Origin: Myxococcales bacterium
Lineage (GTDB): Bacteria; Myxococcota_A; Polyangia; Polyangiales; Polyangiaceae
Length of the DNA: 64,000 nucleotides
Assembly: GCA_004193285.1 (NCBI GenBank)
Contig: SECP01000026.1
Location: forward strand, 1-64,000
Direction: 5' to 3'
In this document: positions 56,659 to 64,000 of the stretch, one piece after another
Layout of the letters: each line of letters begins with the position of its first letter
Position numbering within the stretch: the stretch's first letter is position 1
Notes under the pieces: generated by a model
Databases searched by the model: none
Told to the model about the DNA's origin: nothing
What the model saw: only the letters and a program-made list of their open reading frames with translations
Made by a program: the position numbers and the translations under genes

Positions 56659-58461
56659 CTGAGCGCCGCGCAAGAGCACACGTTTCCCAAGCTCGACAAG
56701 TACGAGCTGCTGGAAGAGATCGGTCACGGTGGCATGGCCACCGTGTACCGGGCTCGCGACAAGCGCCTGGGGCGCGAGGTCGCGGTCAAGATCATCCATC
56801 GCCACCTGCGCGAGAACAAAGAGGTCGGCCAGCGCTTCACGAGCGAGGCTCGCGCGGTCGCGAAGGTCAAGCACCCCGGCGTCGTCGAGGTGTACGACGT
56901 CTCGGAAGACGACGCCGACGAGCGCTACCTCGTCGTGGAGCTCGTGCGTGGAAAAACGCTGCGCCAGCTGCTCACGGAGGAGCAGTACCTGCCGGCGGAG
57001 GTCGGCGCGGCCATCGGCATCGAGCTCGCCCAAGCTCTGGACCACGCCCACGGCCTCGGAGTGATTCACCGCGACGTGAAGCCGGAGAACGTGCTGCTGC
57101 GCTGTGGCTCCGAGCCAAAGACGGGTGAGGCGCCAGAAAAGCTCGTTAAAATCACGGATTTTGGCATCGCCAAGCTGCTGGACGCGCAAGGCGTTACCTC
57201 CACCGGTCAAGTCTTGGGCTCTCCGGCCCACATGGCGCCGGAGCAGATCGAGGGCGGGGACGTGAGCGCCCGGTCGGACGTGTTCGGGCTCGGGGTGCTG
57301 CTCTACGAGTGTCTGGTAGGCAAGCTCCCGTTCGACGGCAAGAACCCGGCGCAGGTGCTGCGGCGCGTGCTGGAGGGAGCGTTCACCAGCCCTGAGCGAG
57401 CTCGCCCGACCATCGGCTCGGGCCTGAGCGCGATCGTGGAGCGAGCGCTCGCCAAGGAACCGAAGGACCGCTTCGCTTCGACCGCGGAGCTTTCGGAAGC
57501 GCTACGCGCGGAGCTTCGGGGCCTCGGCTTCGACGACTCCGCGCAAGAAATCGCTGGCTACCTGCGCGACCCAAAAGAGTACCGCATCGAGTTCGAGCAG
57601 CGCATCGTCGATAGCCTCGTGTCGCGCGGCCGTCAGGCGCGGGAGAGCGGGGACGTGCTCGTGGCGACGACGTGCTTCAACCGCGCGCTCGCGTACCGGC
57701 CGGGCGATGCGGACCTCATCTCGGAGGTGTCGTCCCTGGCTCGGCGCCAGCGCTTTCGTCGCGCGCTCATGCAGGGCGCGGTCATCTTGACCGGGAGCCT
57801 CATCATTGCGGCCGCCCTCGGCGGTGTGTTCAAGATCGCGGCCAAGCTCCGCGGGCCGAGCGGCAAGAAGGCGGTCGTCACCGCGCCCGCCACCAGTAAT
57901 GCGCAAACCGCCCCGCGCTTGCCCGCGGTGGAGCGCCCGGGCAGCAGCGCGGCCCCCGCCGCCACCCAGCGTCGCCGGCCGCGGAAGCCCAAGGTGGCCG
58001 AGCCGCCGCCGGAAGCGGCCGGGGAGCCGGCGAGGGTGCTCATTACTGTCTCCGGCCCGCAAAATGCCGTGGTGTTGGTGGATGGGAGCCCGCTCAGCAA
58101 CTGGTTCGGAGTCACCCACGAGTTCCTTGCCGGTGACCACACCTTCGAATTTCGCCCCCCGAACCCCGACTGCTGCGTCGCCGCGGTCACGAAAACCGTG
58201 ACCTTGAGAGGCGGGGAGCAGCAAACCGTGCGCGGCACGATCGAGTGGAAGCCGGCGCTTTTGGAGTTCCGCGGCCCGCCCCTCAGCACCGCCAGCTGCG
58301 GCGTGTTCGGCACCTTCGAAGCTCCGGGGACCAAGAAGATCCCAATGCAGCGGGCCATGACCAAGGCCGAATGCACCGTGTACCCCGGGCCCGGGGAGGC
58401 GCCGATACCGGTTGACGTGGACCTTGCCGCCGGAAAAACTGCGCCCTTCCCCCGGCCCTGA
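56659..58461 (+). CDS. Membrane Ser/Thr protein kinase, probable CTG start
   Basis: The 600-residue Hanks-type kinase has glycine loop IGHGGMATVYRARD (21-34), catalytic Lys 44 in VAVKIIH, HRDVKPENVLL (Asp 139), ITDFGIAK (DFG 167-169) and APE-equivalent MAPEQ. It is followed by a helical region and a membrane helix (about 370-392). Outside lie a Pro/Ala/Arg linker and a beta domain with PEGA-like features (ITVSGPQNAVVLVDGSPLSNWFG, DHTFEFRPPNPDCC). Beginning at ATG 56734 would delete the glycine loop, so CTG 56659 behind GGAGGT is preferred. It follows pyk by 22 bases; regulation of metabolism is possible but unproven. Confidence 0.9.
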   Translation: MSAAQEHTFPKLDKYELLEEIGHGGMATVYRARDKRLGREVAVKIIHRHLRENKEVGQRFTSEARAVAKVKHPGVVEVYDVSEDDADERYLVVELVRGKTLRQLLTEEQYLPAEVGAAIGIELAQALDHAHGLGVIHRDVKPENVLLRCGSEPKTGEAPEKLVKITDFGIAKLLDAQGVTSTGQVLGSPAHMAPEQIEGGDVSARSDVFGLGVLLYECLVGKLPFDGKNPAQVLRRVLEGAFTSPERARPTIGSGLSAIVERALAKEPKDRFASTAELSEALRAELRGLGFDDSAQEIAGYLRDPKEYRIEFEQRIVDSLVSRGRQARESGDVLVATTCFNRALAYRPGDADLISEVSSLARRQRFRRALMQGAVILTGSLIIAAALGGVFKIAAKLRGPSGKKAVVTAPATSNAQTAPRLPAVERPGSSAAPAATQRRRPRKPKVAEPPPEAAGEPARVLITVSGPQNAVVLVDGSPLSNWFGVTHEFLAGDHTFEFRPPNPDCCVAAVTKTVTLRGGEQQTVRGTIEWKPALLEFRGPPLSTASCGVFGTFEAPGTKKIPMQRAMTKAECTVYPGPGEAPIPVDVDLAAGKTAPFPRP

Positions 58462-58490
58462 GCAGGCGCTGGGGTGGGTCTCGGCTCGGA

Positions 58491-59543
58491 ATGTTCAGGT
58501 CTTGGTCAGCGATCGTGATTGCGAGCCTCGGGGCGCTCGTCCCAGCACGCGCCGGAGCGCAGGCCACGGCTCCGCCCCCCGCCGCGACCGCGCCGCCCAA
58601 AGCGGCGGCCCCTAAGCCGGCGACCAAGGGCCCCGCGCCGAAGCCGGCGGTCGCGGACGGCCAGTTGAGTGACGAAGCGCAGCTCTCGCGCATCGCTGGT
58701 TTGTACGAGGCCGCGAAGTACCGCGAGTGCAGCGATGAGGTGGAGCGCCTCCTGGACCCTACGAGTCATCGCGCGCTCCGCCAGTCGGGTATCGTGGAGA
58801 ACGCGCGGGTTTACTGGGCGGCGTGCCTTCTGGGCGCGGGGGAAGCGGACGCGGCCGACGCACCGCTGCGGGCCGCGATCCACGAAAACCCGCAGATGAA
58901 GGCGCCGGACAGCCTCGTCTTTCCGCAGCCGGTCGTCGAGCGCTTCCTCAAGGTGCGCGACTCGCTCGTGAACGAGATCCGCGCCGCCGAGCAGGCGCGC
59001 ATCCTCCAAGCTCAGCGCGAAGCGCAGCGGCGCCTGCAAGCACAGGCGCGCGAGCGGGACCGGATGCGAGAGCTCGAGAAGCTGGCCTCGAAGGAGACCG
59101 TCATCCAAAGAAACAGCCGCGCGATCGCAGCTATCCCGTTCGGTGTCGGTCAGTTCCAGAACCGGCAGCCCGCGCTCGGCTACACCTTGCTCGCCAGCCA
59201 GGCGTTGCTCGGCGGGTTGAGCGTGGCCGCCATCGTCGTGCAGAGCAAGCTCGCCACCGAGGCGGACCGACTGCGCAGTAGCGGCGGCGTGGTGAACGAG
59301 GCGAGGCAAGAGGACAACATCCGCACGTGGGGCATCGTAAAAACCGGCAGCTTCTGGGCTTTTGCGGCGCTCGCGGTGGGCGGCATCGTCCAGGCGGAGC
59401 TGGAGTTCGTGCCCGAGTTTCGTGAGGAGAGGCCGCGCGAGCTTCCGCCCTCGCTCGCGCCGAAGCCGGCCGCGACCGAAGTCACCGCGCTGCCCTACTT
59501 CGATCACACCGGCGGCGGCCTCAGCGTCGTCGGGCGCTTTTAG
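58491..59543 (+). CDS. Exported coiled-coil protein with membrane segments (DUF5683-like)
   Basis: The 350-residue protein has a signal peptide (ALVPARAGAQA), a Pro/Ala/Lys linker and a TPR-like helical region (about 55-150: EAQLSRIAGLYEAAKYRECSDEVERLL). A Gln/Arg/Glu-rich coiled coil (about 160-205) leads to a C-terminal segment with IPFGVGQFQNRQPALGYTLLASQALLGGLSVAAIVVQ and another helix near residue 290; this pattern recalls DUF5683-type proteins. It starts 29 bases after the kinase gene on the same strand and may be its partner or substrate; inference only. Ends in Phe. Confidence 0.72.
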   Translation: MFRSWSAIVIASLGALVPARAGAQATAPPPAATAPPKAAAPKPATKGPAPKPAVADGQLSDEAQLSRIAGLYEAAKYRECSDEVERLLDPTSHRALRQSGIVENARVYWAACLLGAGEADAADAPLRAAIHENPQMKAPDSLVFPQPVVERFLKVRDSLVNEIRAAEQARILQAQREAQRRLQAQARERDRMRELEKLASKETVIQRNSRAIAAIPFGVGQFQNRQPALGYTLLASQALLGGLSVAAIVVQSKLATEADRLRSSGGVVNEARQEDNIRTWGIVKTGSFWAFAALAVGGIVQAELEFVPEFREERPRELPPSLAPKPAATEVTALPYFDHTGGGLSVVGRF

Positions 59544-59550
59544 CGCGGGC

Positions 59551-60435
59551 TCAACTCGGCAAGGCCGTGACCGTCACCTGCTCGCGATCCACGGCGCGCG
59601 CCGCGGCTTCTACGCTCGTCGGTGAAGCCTCCGCTCCGTGCGTCAGCTCATCGGGGTGGATGCCGTGCAAGCGCAGCAGGAGTCGCGGCGGGGCGAGCTG
59701 CAAGTCGTGCTCGCGCGCGAACAAGCGCCCGAGCTCGAGCGCGTAGGCGCGCATCAGCGCGCGAGTCTCGATGCGATCGAAAGCCTTCGCTTTGGGGCGG
59801 CTGGCGAGCGGCAGGAGCGTGAGTGACGCGAAGAGCAGCACGTAGAGCCGCCGCAGCCGCCGAAGCCCGCTCGGGTCGCGCTCCAGCACGCGCCGCAGGA
59901 AGTGCACGTTGAGTGGAACGTGAAAGGCTTCGTCGCGCGTCAAAATCGTGAGCATGCGGCGCACCGCGGGCTGCGAGACGTTGGCGAGCGCCATGCGGTA
60001 CGTCGTGGACCCGATCGTCTCGAACATCAGGTTCGTGAGCACGATGGTGTCCATGCGCTTGGCGCGCGCGTACACCTTGTAGAGCGTGCGCGTGACGCGC
60101 CCCATCGGCTGCACCTCTCCGCCGAGCTCTTGGAGGAATTGTTGCAGAAGCTCCTGGTGCCAGCCCTCCTCGTTGCCGTACAGGCGCAGCACCTCCGAGA
60201 GCTCCGGGTCCCAGGTCGCTACGTCGCCGGACAGCTCGTGCGCCTGGCGAATGCCGGACTCTTCCGCCCGTAAGGCGGCGTTGAAGAACTTGATCGCGGC
60301 GCGCTGCTCCACGTCGGTCTCGAAGGTCGGCTTCGGCGGCGGCTCGTCGTGCGCGTCGTACATGCGCGCGGCCCTGCGCTCGAGCGCGGAGAGCCACCAG
60401 GAGGTGGGGCGCGAGGTGGGCGGCGTCTTGCTCAT
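59551..60435 (-). CDS. Ferritin-like diiron protein
   Basis: The 294-residue mostly helical protein has four metal-ligand segments of a diiron four-helix bundle: ALRAEESGIRQAHEL, YGNEEGWHQELLQQF (ExxH), NLMFETIGSTTYR, and TRDEAFHVPLN (ExxH). This suits either an oxygenase/desaturase-type enzyme or a ferritin-like protein. A hydrophobic segment LYVLLFASLTLLPLAS (about 215-232) may touch the membrane. The C-terminal 60 residues are less conserved-looking. Its ATG overlaps the methyltransferase stop (ATGA), which suggests a two-step modification pathway. Substrate unknown. Confidence 0.78.
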   Translation of the reverse strand: MSKTPPTSRPTSWWLSALERRAARMYDAHDEPPPKPTFETDVEQRAAIKFFNAALRAEESGIRQAHELSGDVATWDPELSEVLRLYGNEEGWHQELLQQFLQELGGEVQPMGRVTRTLYKVYARAKRMDTIVLTNLMFETIGSTTYRMALANVSQPAVRRMLTILTRDEAFHVPLNVHFLRRVLERDPSGLRRLRRLYVLLFASLTLLPLASRPKAKAFDRIETRALMRAYALELGRLFAREHDLQLAPPRLLLRLHGIHPDELTHGAEASPTSVEAAARAVDREQVTVTALPS

Positions 60436-61190
60436 GCGGCGTGGCGCTTCTCGTAGGCGGCGACGTAAAAGCCCGCCAAATTTTTGAGCGGCGTGTCGCA
60501 GAGGGCGTGCTCGGCGGCGCGGAAGACACGGCGACCGAGCGGGTTTTTCATGAACCGCGCGCTCGGGATCGTGATGCGCACGCCGCGCGCGCCTGCGAAC
60601 ACGCACCCGCTCGGCGTCAGCTCCCGGGCGCGGGCAGGGGAGTCGAAGCGGGTGTAGACGTCGTGCTCGTTCGCGCTCTGCGCGATCTTACCGGCGGGGC
60701 CGACTCGCTTCAGCAGGCCGCGCACGCTGAACGGGTTATAAAACTCAGCCAGGACCATGCCGCCCGGCCGCGTGACGCGCGCCATCTCCGCCAAGGCTTT
60801 CTCGATCTCGGGCACGTGCGCCAGCACCTTGAAGGAGCAAGTCACGTCGAAGCTACTGCTCTCGAACGGCAGCTCCGTCGCGGAGCCGAGCGTCACGTCC
60901 AGCCCTCGGTGCTTGGCTTTCTCCAGCATGCCCGGGGAGAGGTCCACGCCGCGCAGCGTCCGCGCGAACTCGCGCAGGCGCACCATCACGAGCCCGGTTC
61001 CGCAACCGACCTCCAGCACGTCCCGACCCTCTGCAAACCGGCGAACGTAACCTGCCTCCAGCTCGTCGAGCAGCTCGTGGTAGCCGCCGGGATCGTTCTG
61101 GCCGCGCTCACGCTCGTAGTCGGCCGAGAAGGCGTCGTAGTACTGCTTGTTGGCCTCGGAGCTGCCGGATGCATCCATGTAGGCGACCAT
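60432..61190 (-). CDS. Class I SAM-dependent methyltransferase
   Basis: The 252-residue protein has motif I DVLEVGCGTGLVMVRLREF (about 57-75), acidic motif LRGVDLSPGMLEKAK, and LGSATELPFESSSFDVTCSFKVLAHVPEIEKALAEMARVTRPGGMVLAEFYNP, which is the Methyltransf_11/UbiE-like pattern used by small-molecule methyltransferases. The C-terminal part (PSARFMKNPLGRRVFRAAEHAL) probably caps the substrate site. It is coupled to the diiron gene (ATGA). ATG 61190 or 61178 may be the start; the second still leaves the full domain. Substrate unknown. Confidence 0.92.
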   Translation of the reverse strand: MVAYMDASGSSEANKQYYDAFSADYERERGQNDPGGYHELLDELEAGYVRRFAEGRDVLEVGCGTGLVMVRLREFARTLRGVDLSPGMLEKAKHRGLDVTLGSATELPFESSSFDVTCSFKVLAHVPEIEKALAEMARVTRPGGMVLAEFYNPFSVRGLLKRVGPAGKIAQSANEHDVYTRFDSPARARELTPSGCVFAGARGVRITIPSARFMKNPLGRRVFRAAEHALCDTPLKNLAGFYVAAYEKRHAA

Positions 61191-61256
61191 TTCCCGCTTT
61201 TTGGGCCCGCTGGCAAGCCGCCGCCGCCCGTGGCGATTTGGACCGGGGGCGGGCCT

Positions 61257-61853
61257 CTAGCCGGCGTGCTCGGTCGGGTCTTCCAGGGCCTCGTCATCCT
61301 CGCCGCTGGGGCTTTGCCGCAAACGGGTCCCGTGAGCCTCACCTACCGGAACGCGCTTCGGTTCTTCCACGTAACCGCTGAGCGCGCCGCAGCTGGGGCA
61401 AACGAAGGCGACGACGGGAGTGAGCGCCTGGAGCCCGGCGAAGAAGCGGTCCGAGTCTTCGAGCTCGACGAGCGCTGCGTGGCCGCACTGCGGGCAGGCG
61501 TACAGCTCTTCCTCTTCGTCGATCTCGAGCGCGGGATCGTCGTGCAAGCTGGGTGGACGTGCCGCGGGGGGCTGGGCCCGAGCGCGGAGGTAGAAGCTTG
61601 CCAGCTGGGCGGCGATGGCGACTCCTACCGCGACCAAAAACCAAGTGGACGCCCGGCCCATGCCGAAGGCGTAGGCGATGGCGCCCGCCAAGATCGCCAG
61701 GCCGATCAGGTCACGCGCTCGCGCGCTCTCCACTCGGGCGCGACGATTGAGCCGCGGGTCGTCGGGGCCGCTGCCCAGCCGCACCGCCCGGAGCACGAGC
61801 ACCACCGCGACCGCCGAGGCTGCCAATTCGAGAGTCGGGAGCTCGTCCAGCAC
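61257..61853 (-). CDS. Membrane protein with zinc-ribbon-like Cys pairs
   Basis: The 198-residue protein has two or three N-terminal hydrophobic helices (LELAASAVAVVLVLRAVRL, DLIGLAILAGAIAYAFGM, TWFLVAVGVAIAAQLASFYL). A cytoplasmic tail holds CPQCGHAALVEL and FVCPSCGALSGYVEEP, two CxxC knuckles of a zinc ribbon about 35 residues apart, and the end is acidic. No family is recognised. GTG 61853, with AAGGGG just upstream, is favoured over TTG 61883. It is divergent from the retropepsin-like gene. A metal-dependent structural or nucleic-acid-binding role is possible. Confidence 0.72.
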   Translation of the reverse strand: MLDELPTLELAASAVAVVLVLRAVRLGSGPDDPRLNRRARVESARARDLIGLAILAGAIAYAFGMGRASTWFLVAVGVAIAAQLASFYLRARAQPPAARPPSLHDDPALEIDEEEELYACPQCGHAALVELEDSDRFFAGLQALTPVVAFVCPSCGALSGYVEEPKRVPVGEAHGTRLRQSPSGEDDEALEDPTEHAG

Positions 61854-61924
61854 GAGCCCCTTATAGCAACCGCGCCGCGCCAATTGTGGGTCGGCGACCT
61901 TTCCGGGTACCCTGAGCTCGATCG

Positions 61925-62395
61925 ATGCGTGACCGAGACCCGCTGCGGATCATCGGCGTGGCCGAGTACGTGGACTTTCCAGATTGGGGCGTGCGGGGGC
62001 TCAGCGCGCGGGTGGACACCGGAGCGCGCACGAGCGCCTTGCACGTCGACAACGTCGCCCTTCTGCCCGGGGGCCGGGTCCGTTTCGACGTTCGCCTGCG
62101 GCGTGACGATCCAGCGGCGAGAGTCACCGTCGAGACCAAAGTGTCGCGTCGCACGCCGGTTCGTTCCAGCACGGGTCAAACCGACGCCCGCATTTTCGTG
62201 AAGGCGCACGTCAGGTTGGGAGGGAAGGAGCAGCAGATCGAGGTCGGCCTCGTCGACCGCCGTCACATGCAGTACCGCATGCTCCTGGGGCGAAGCGCGC
62301 TCGAGCGACGCTTCCTGGTGGATGTGTCCAGACGCTACGCGCTCGGCCCCGCCGGCGGCGCTAAGGTTGCATCTACCCGAGGCAAGACGCGATGA
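61925..62395 (+). CDS. RimK-associated retropepsin-like (Zn_protease/PF05618) protein
   Basis: The 156-residue protein fits the family once called ATP-dependent zinc protease (COG4067), a retropepsin-like aspartic fold. The signature ARVDTGARTSALHVDN holds the DTGA active-site-like motif, and later YRMLLGRSALERRFLVD is the second diagnostic segment. Members are frequently encoded next to RimK-type ATP-grasp ligases, but none is visible here. Proteolytic activity is not established for most members. The stop overlaps the start of the DUF1285-like gene (ATGA). Confidence 0.88.
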   Translation: MRDRDPLRIIGVAEYVDFPDWGVRGLSARVDTGARTSALHVDNVALLPGGRVRFDVRLRRDDPAARVTVETKVSRRTPVRSSTGQTDARIFVKAHVRLGGKEQQIEVGLVDRRHMQYRMLLGRSALERRFLVDVSRRYALGPAGGAKVASTRGKTR

Positions 62396-62895
62396 AACCT
62401 GGAGACCACCCCGAATTCTTCCGTTTTCCGCCGCCGGAGGGCCGCTCCCGCGAGAGCAGCATCCGCCTCACGAAAGAAGGGCGTTTCTTTCACGACGGGG
62501 CCCCCGTCGAGCACCCTGGGATGCACAAAGCCTTCGCATCTTGGCTGCGTCGGCATCCGGACGACGGCCGCTTCATCTTGAGCAACGGCTACGACTGGAG
62601 CTACCTCACGGTCGAAGGCGCGTCGCGCTTCGTGCATCACGTGCGCGACCGCGGAGGCAAGCCCACCCTGGAGCTGCTGGATGGCCAGGAGCTGGAGCTC
62701 GCGCCGGAGTCCCTGTGGACCGACGCCGAAGGCGCCCTCTGGGCTCGTTTGCCGGAAGGCGAATCCGCGCGCTTTACCCCCGCTGCCCAGCTCGAGATCG
62801 CTCCCTGGCTGCAGGAGAACGAGGGGCACATCGGAATCCAGGTGGAAGGCCGATTTTTCGGCATTTCGGCTCAAAACCCGGCCGCCGGCGCGTAA
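62392..62895 (+). CDS. DUF1285-like protein
   Basis: The 167-residue soluble protein follows the pattern of DUF1285: RLTKEGRFFHDGAPVEHPGMHKAFASWLRRHPDDGRFIL, then YLTVEGASRFVHHV. The C-terminal half has LWTDAEGALWARLPEGESARFTPAAQLEIAPWL. No function is known to me. Coupled to the retropepsin-like gene by ATGA, and 48 bases before serA. The similarity is a pattern match by eye. Confidence 0.72.
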   Translation: MKPGDHPEFFRFPPPEGRSRESSIRLTKEGRFFHDGAPVEHPGMHKAFASWLRRHPDDGRFILSNGYDWSYLTVEGASRFVHHVRDRGGKPTLELLDGQELELAPESLWTDAEGALWARLPEGESARFTPAAQLEIAPWLQENEGHIGIQVEGRFFGISAQNPAAGA

Positions 62896-62943
62896 CTGTG
62901 GCCCCCTCGGGGGCGCCGGTCGTGTTAAGTCTTCGGGCCTCCC

Positions 62944-64000
62944 ATGCGAGTCCTGGTCGCCGATCGTCTCTCTGAAAGCAGCCTCGATGAAATGCGCACG
63001 CTCGGCGTGGAGGTCAGCTACGAGCCGGATTTGGACTCGGCGGACCTCCCTGCGCGGCTGCCCGGCATCAACGTGCTCGTCGTTCGCGGCACGGAGGTGA
63101 ACAAGGCTGCGTTCGACGCCGGGAGCGCCCTCAACCTGGTCATCCGCGCCGGAGCCGGCGTGAAGAACATCGACGTCGCGACGGCCAGCGAGCGCGGTAT
63201 TTACGTGGCGAACTGCCCGGGCAAGAACGCCTCCGCAGTCGCGGAGCTCACGTTCACCCTCATCGGCTGCCTGGATCGACGCATTCCGGACGGCGTGGCC
63301 AGTCTGCGCGCGGGCCGCTGGGAAAAGAACGAGTTTGCGCGTGCGGCGGGGCTGCGCGGGCGCTCGATCGGCATCTTGGGGCTCGGGCACGTGGGCCGCG
63401 CCGTGCTCAAGATCGCGCAGGCGTACGAGCTCACCTGCTACGCGTGCAGCCGCTCCTTGACCGCCGCCCGCGCCGCAGAGCTAGGGGTCACGCGTGTGGC
63501 AACTCCGGCGGAGCTGGCGAAGGTGTCGGACATCTTCACCGTGCACTTGGAGCTCACGGAGCGCACGCGCGGCATCGTGGACAAGAACGTGCTGTCGCTG
63601 CTGAAACCGGGCTCTTTTTTCATCAACACGGCGAGGGACGAGCTGGTCGATTACGACGCCTTGCAGGAGGTCATCGTTCAAAAGAGCCTTCGCGTGGGGC
63701 TGGACGTCCTGCCCGGCGAGCCCACGACCCGAAACGCCACCTACCGGCATCCGCTCTTGGAGACGGGGCTCGTCTACGCGGTTCCGCACATCGGCGCGTC
63801 TACGGACGAAGCGCAAATCGCCATCGCCAACGAAACCGCGCGCATCCTCCGAAGCTTCCTCACCAAGGGTGAGGTGCCGAACGTGGTGAACATCGCGGAG
63901 AGCACGTATTCTCGGTACCAGCTCGTGGTCCGGCACGTGGACCAGGTGGGGGCGCTGGCCAACGTCTTGGCCGTGCTCAAGCGCCACGGCATCAACGTGC
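62944..64000 (+). CDS. serA: D-3-phosphoglycerate dehydrogenase, 3' end outside window
   Basis: The frame runs from ATG 62944 to the window edge (352 complete codons). The enzyme oxidises 3-phosphoglycerate in serine synthesis. Motifs: GAGVKNIDVATASERGIYVANCPGKNASAVAEL, NAD-binding GILGLGHVGRAV (about 140-151), catalytic Arg in FINTARDELVDYDAL, Glu in DVLPGEP, His in VPHIGASTDEA. The last residues (DQVGALANVLAVLKRHGINV) are the start of an ACT domain, the usual serine-sensing end of SerA. Truncated only by the window. Confidence 0.92.
   Translation, partial: MRVLVADRLSESSLDEMRTLGVEVSYEPDLDSADLPARLPGINVLVVRGTEVNKAAFDAGSALNLVIRAGAGVKNIDVATASERGIYVANCPGKNASAVAELTFTLIGCLDRRIPDGVASLRAGRWEKNEFARAAGLRGRSIGILGLGHVGRAVLKIAQAYELTCYACSRSLTAARAAELGVTRVATPAELAKVSDIFTVHLELTERTRGIVDKNVLSLLKPGSFFINTARDELVDYDALQEVIVQKSLRVGLDVLPGEPTTRNATYRHPLLETGLVYAVPHIGASTDEAQIAIANETARILRSFLTKGEVPNVVNIAESTYSRYQLVVRHVDQVGALANVLAVLKRHGINV

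Noticed and set aside
1..64000. CRISPR arrays, tRNA/rRNA genes, insertion sequences, prophage
   Set aside because: Looked for and not seen: no regularly spaced repeats, transposase or integrase motifs, or cloverleaf/rRNA sequence noticed by eye.

Overview
The window is high-GC, densely packed DNA. The best lineage marker is a Cys-rich secreted protein (5207-6889, minus) that ends in a MYXO-CTERM-like tail (CxC, hydrophobic segment, Arg-rich end). With it come many lipoproteins, a Lys/Ala-rich histone H1-like protein, a Ser/Thr kinase, FecR/ECF-sigma and VWA/MoxR genes. Together these point to a Myxococcota chromosome, probably a Sorangium/Polyangia-type relative. I saw no rRNA, tRNA, CRISPR array, insertion sequence or prophage. 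Genes very often overlap by 1-4 bases (ATGA, GTGA or TGATG), and several convergent pairs overlap at their stop codons.

Layout. 1-5.2 kb: end of a secreted protein, two DJ-1/PfpI proteins, a quinone oxidoreductase, branched-chain aminotransferase (ilvE) and a coupled lipoprotein. 5.2-21.7 kb, minus strand: a long envelope cluster. It runs DUF4175-like protein, MoxR ATPase, periplasmic/membrane protein, ABC ATPase, ABC permease and DUF58, then (after an opposite-strand histone-like gene) a DUF1415 protein, a BatA-like VWA protein, a double-VWA protein and the MYXO-CTERM protein. 21.9-25 kb, plus: panB, panC, tmk and a GspC-like PDZ lipoprotein. 25-28.3 kb, minus: lipase, lipoprotein, barrel protein, ferredoxin. 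28.4-31 kb, plus: lipoprotein, HEAT-repeat protein, 2-oxoacid dehydrogenase E1 alpha.

31-39 kb: the most system-like region. Four translationally coupled minus-strand genes encode an ECF sigma factor, a FecR/TPR anti-sigma-like protein, an outer-membrane-barrel-like protein and a LamG-fold lipoprotein. About 3 kb away on the plus strand, a paralogous LamG lipoprotein is coupled to a methyltransferase-like protein. I propose this as a candidate undescribed surface-signalling or surface-display module.

39-64 kb: YceI, dihydrolipoamide dehydrogenase, an ABC-2 exporter divergent from pspA, an orphan FlhB/SctU-type export switch protein paired with an M48 lipoprotein, a cardiolipin-synthase-like PLD coupled to a FemAB-like GNAT, an HD phosphohydrolase coupled to a barrel protein, a large helicase-associated-like protein, lysA, pyk, a Ser/Thr kinase that appears to start at CTG behind a strong Shine-Dalgarno, a diiron protein coupled to a methyltransferase, a zinc-ribbon membrane protein, a RimK-associated retropepsin-like protein, a DUF1285-like protein and a 3' truncated serA.

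All functional calls come from reading motifs; no database search was run. Residue positions are approximate.
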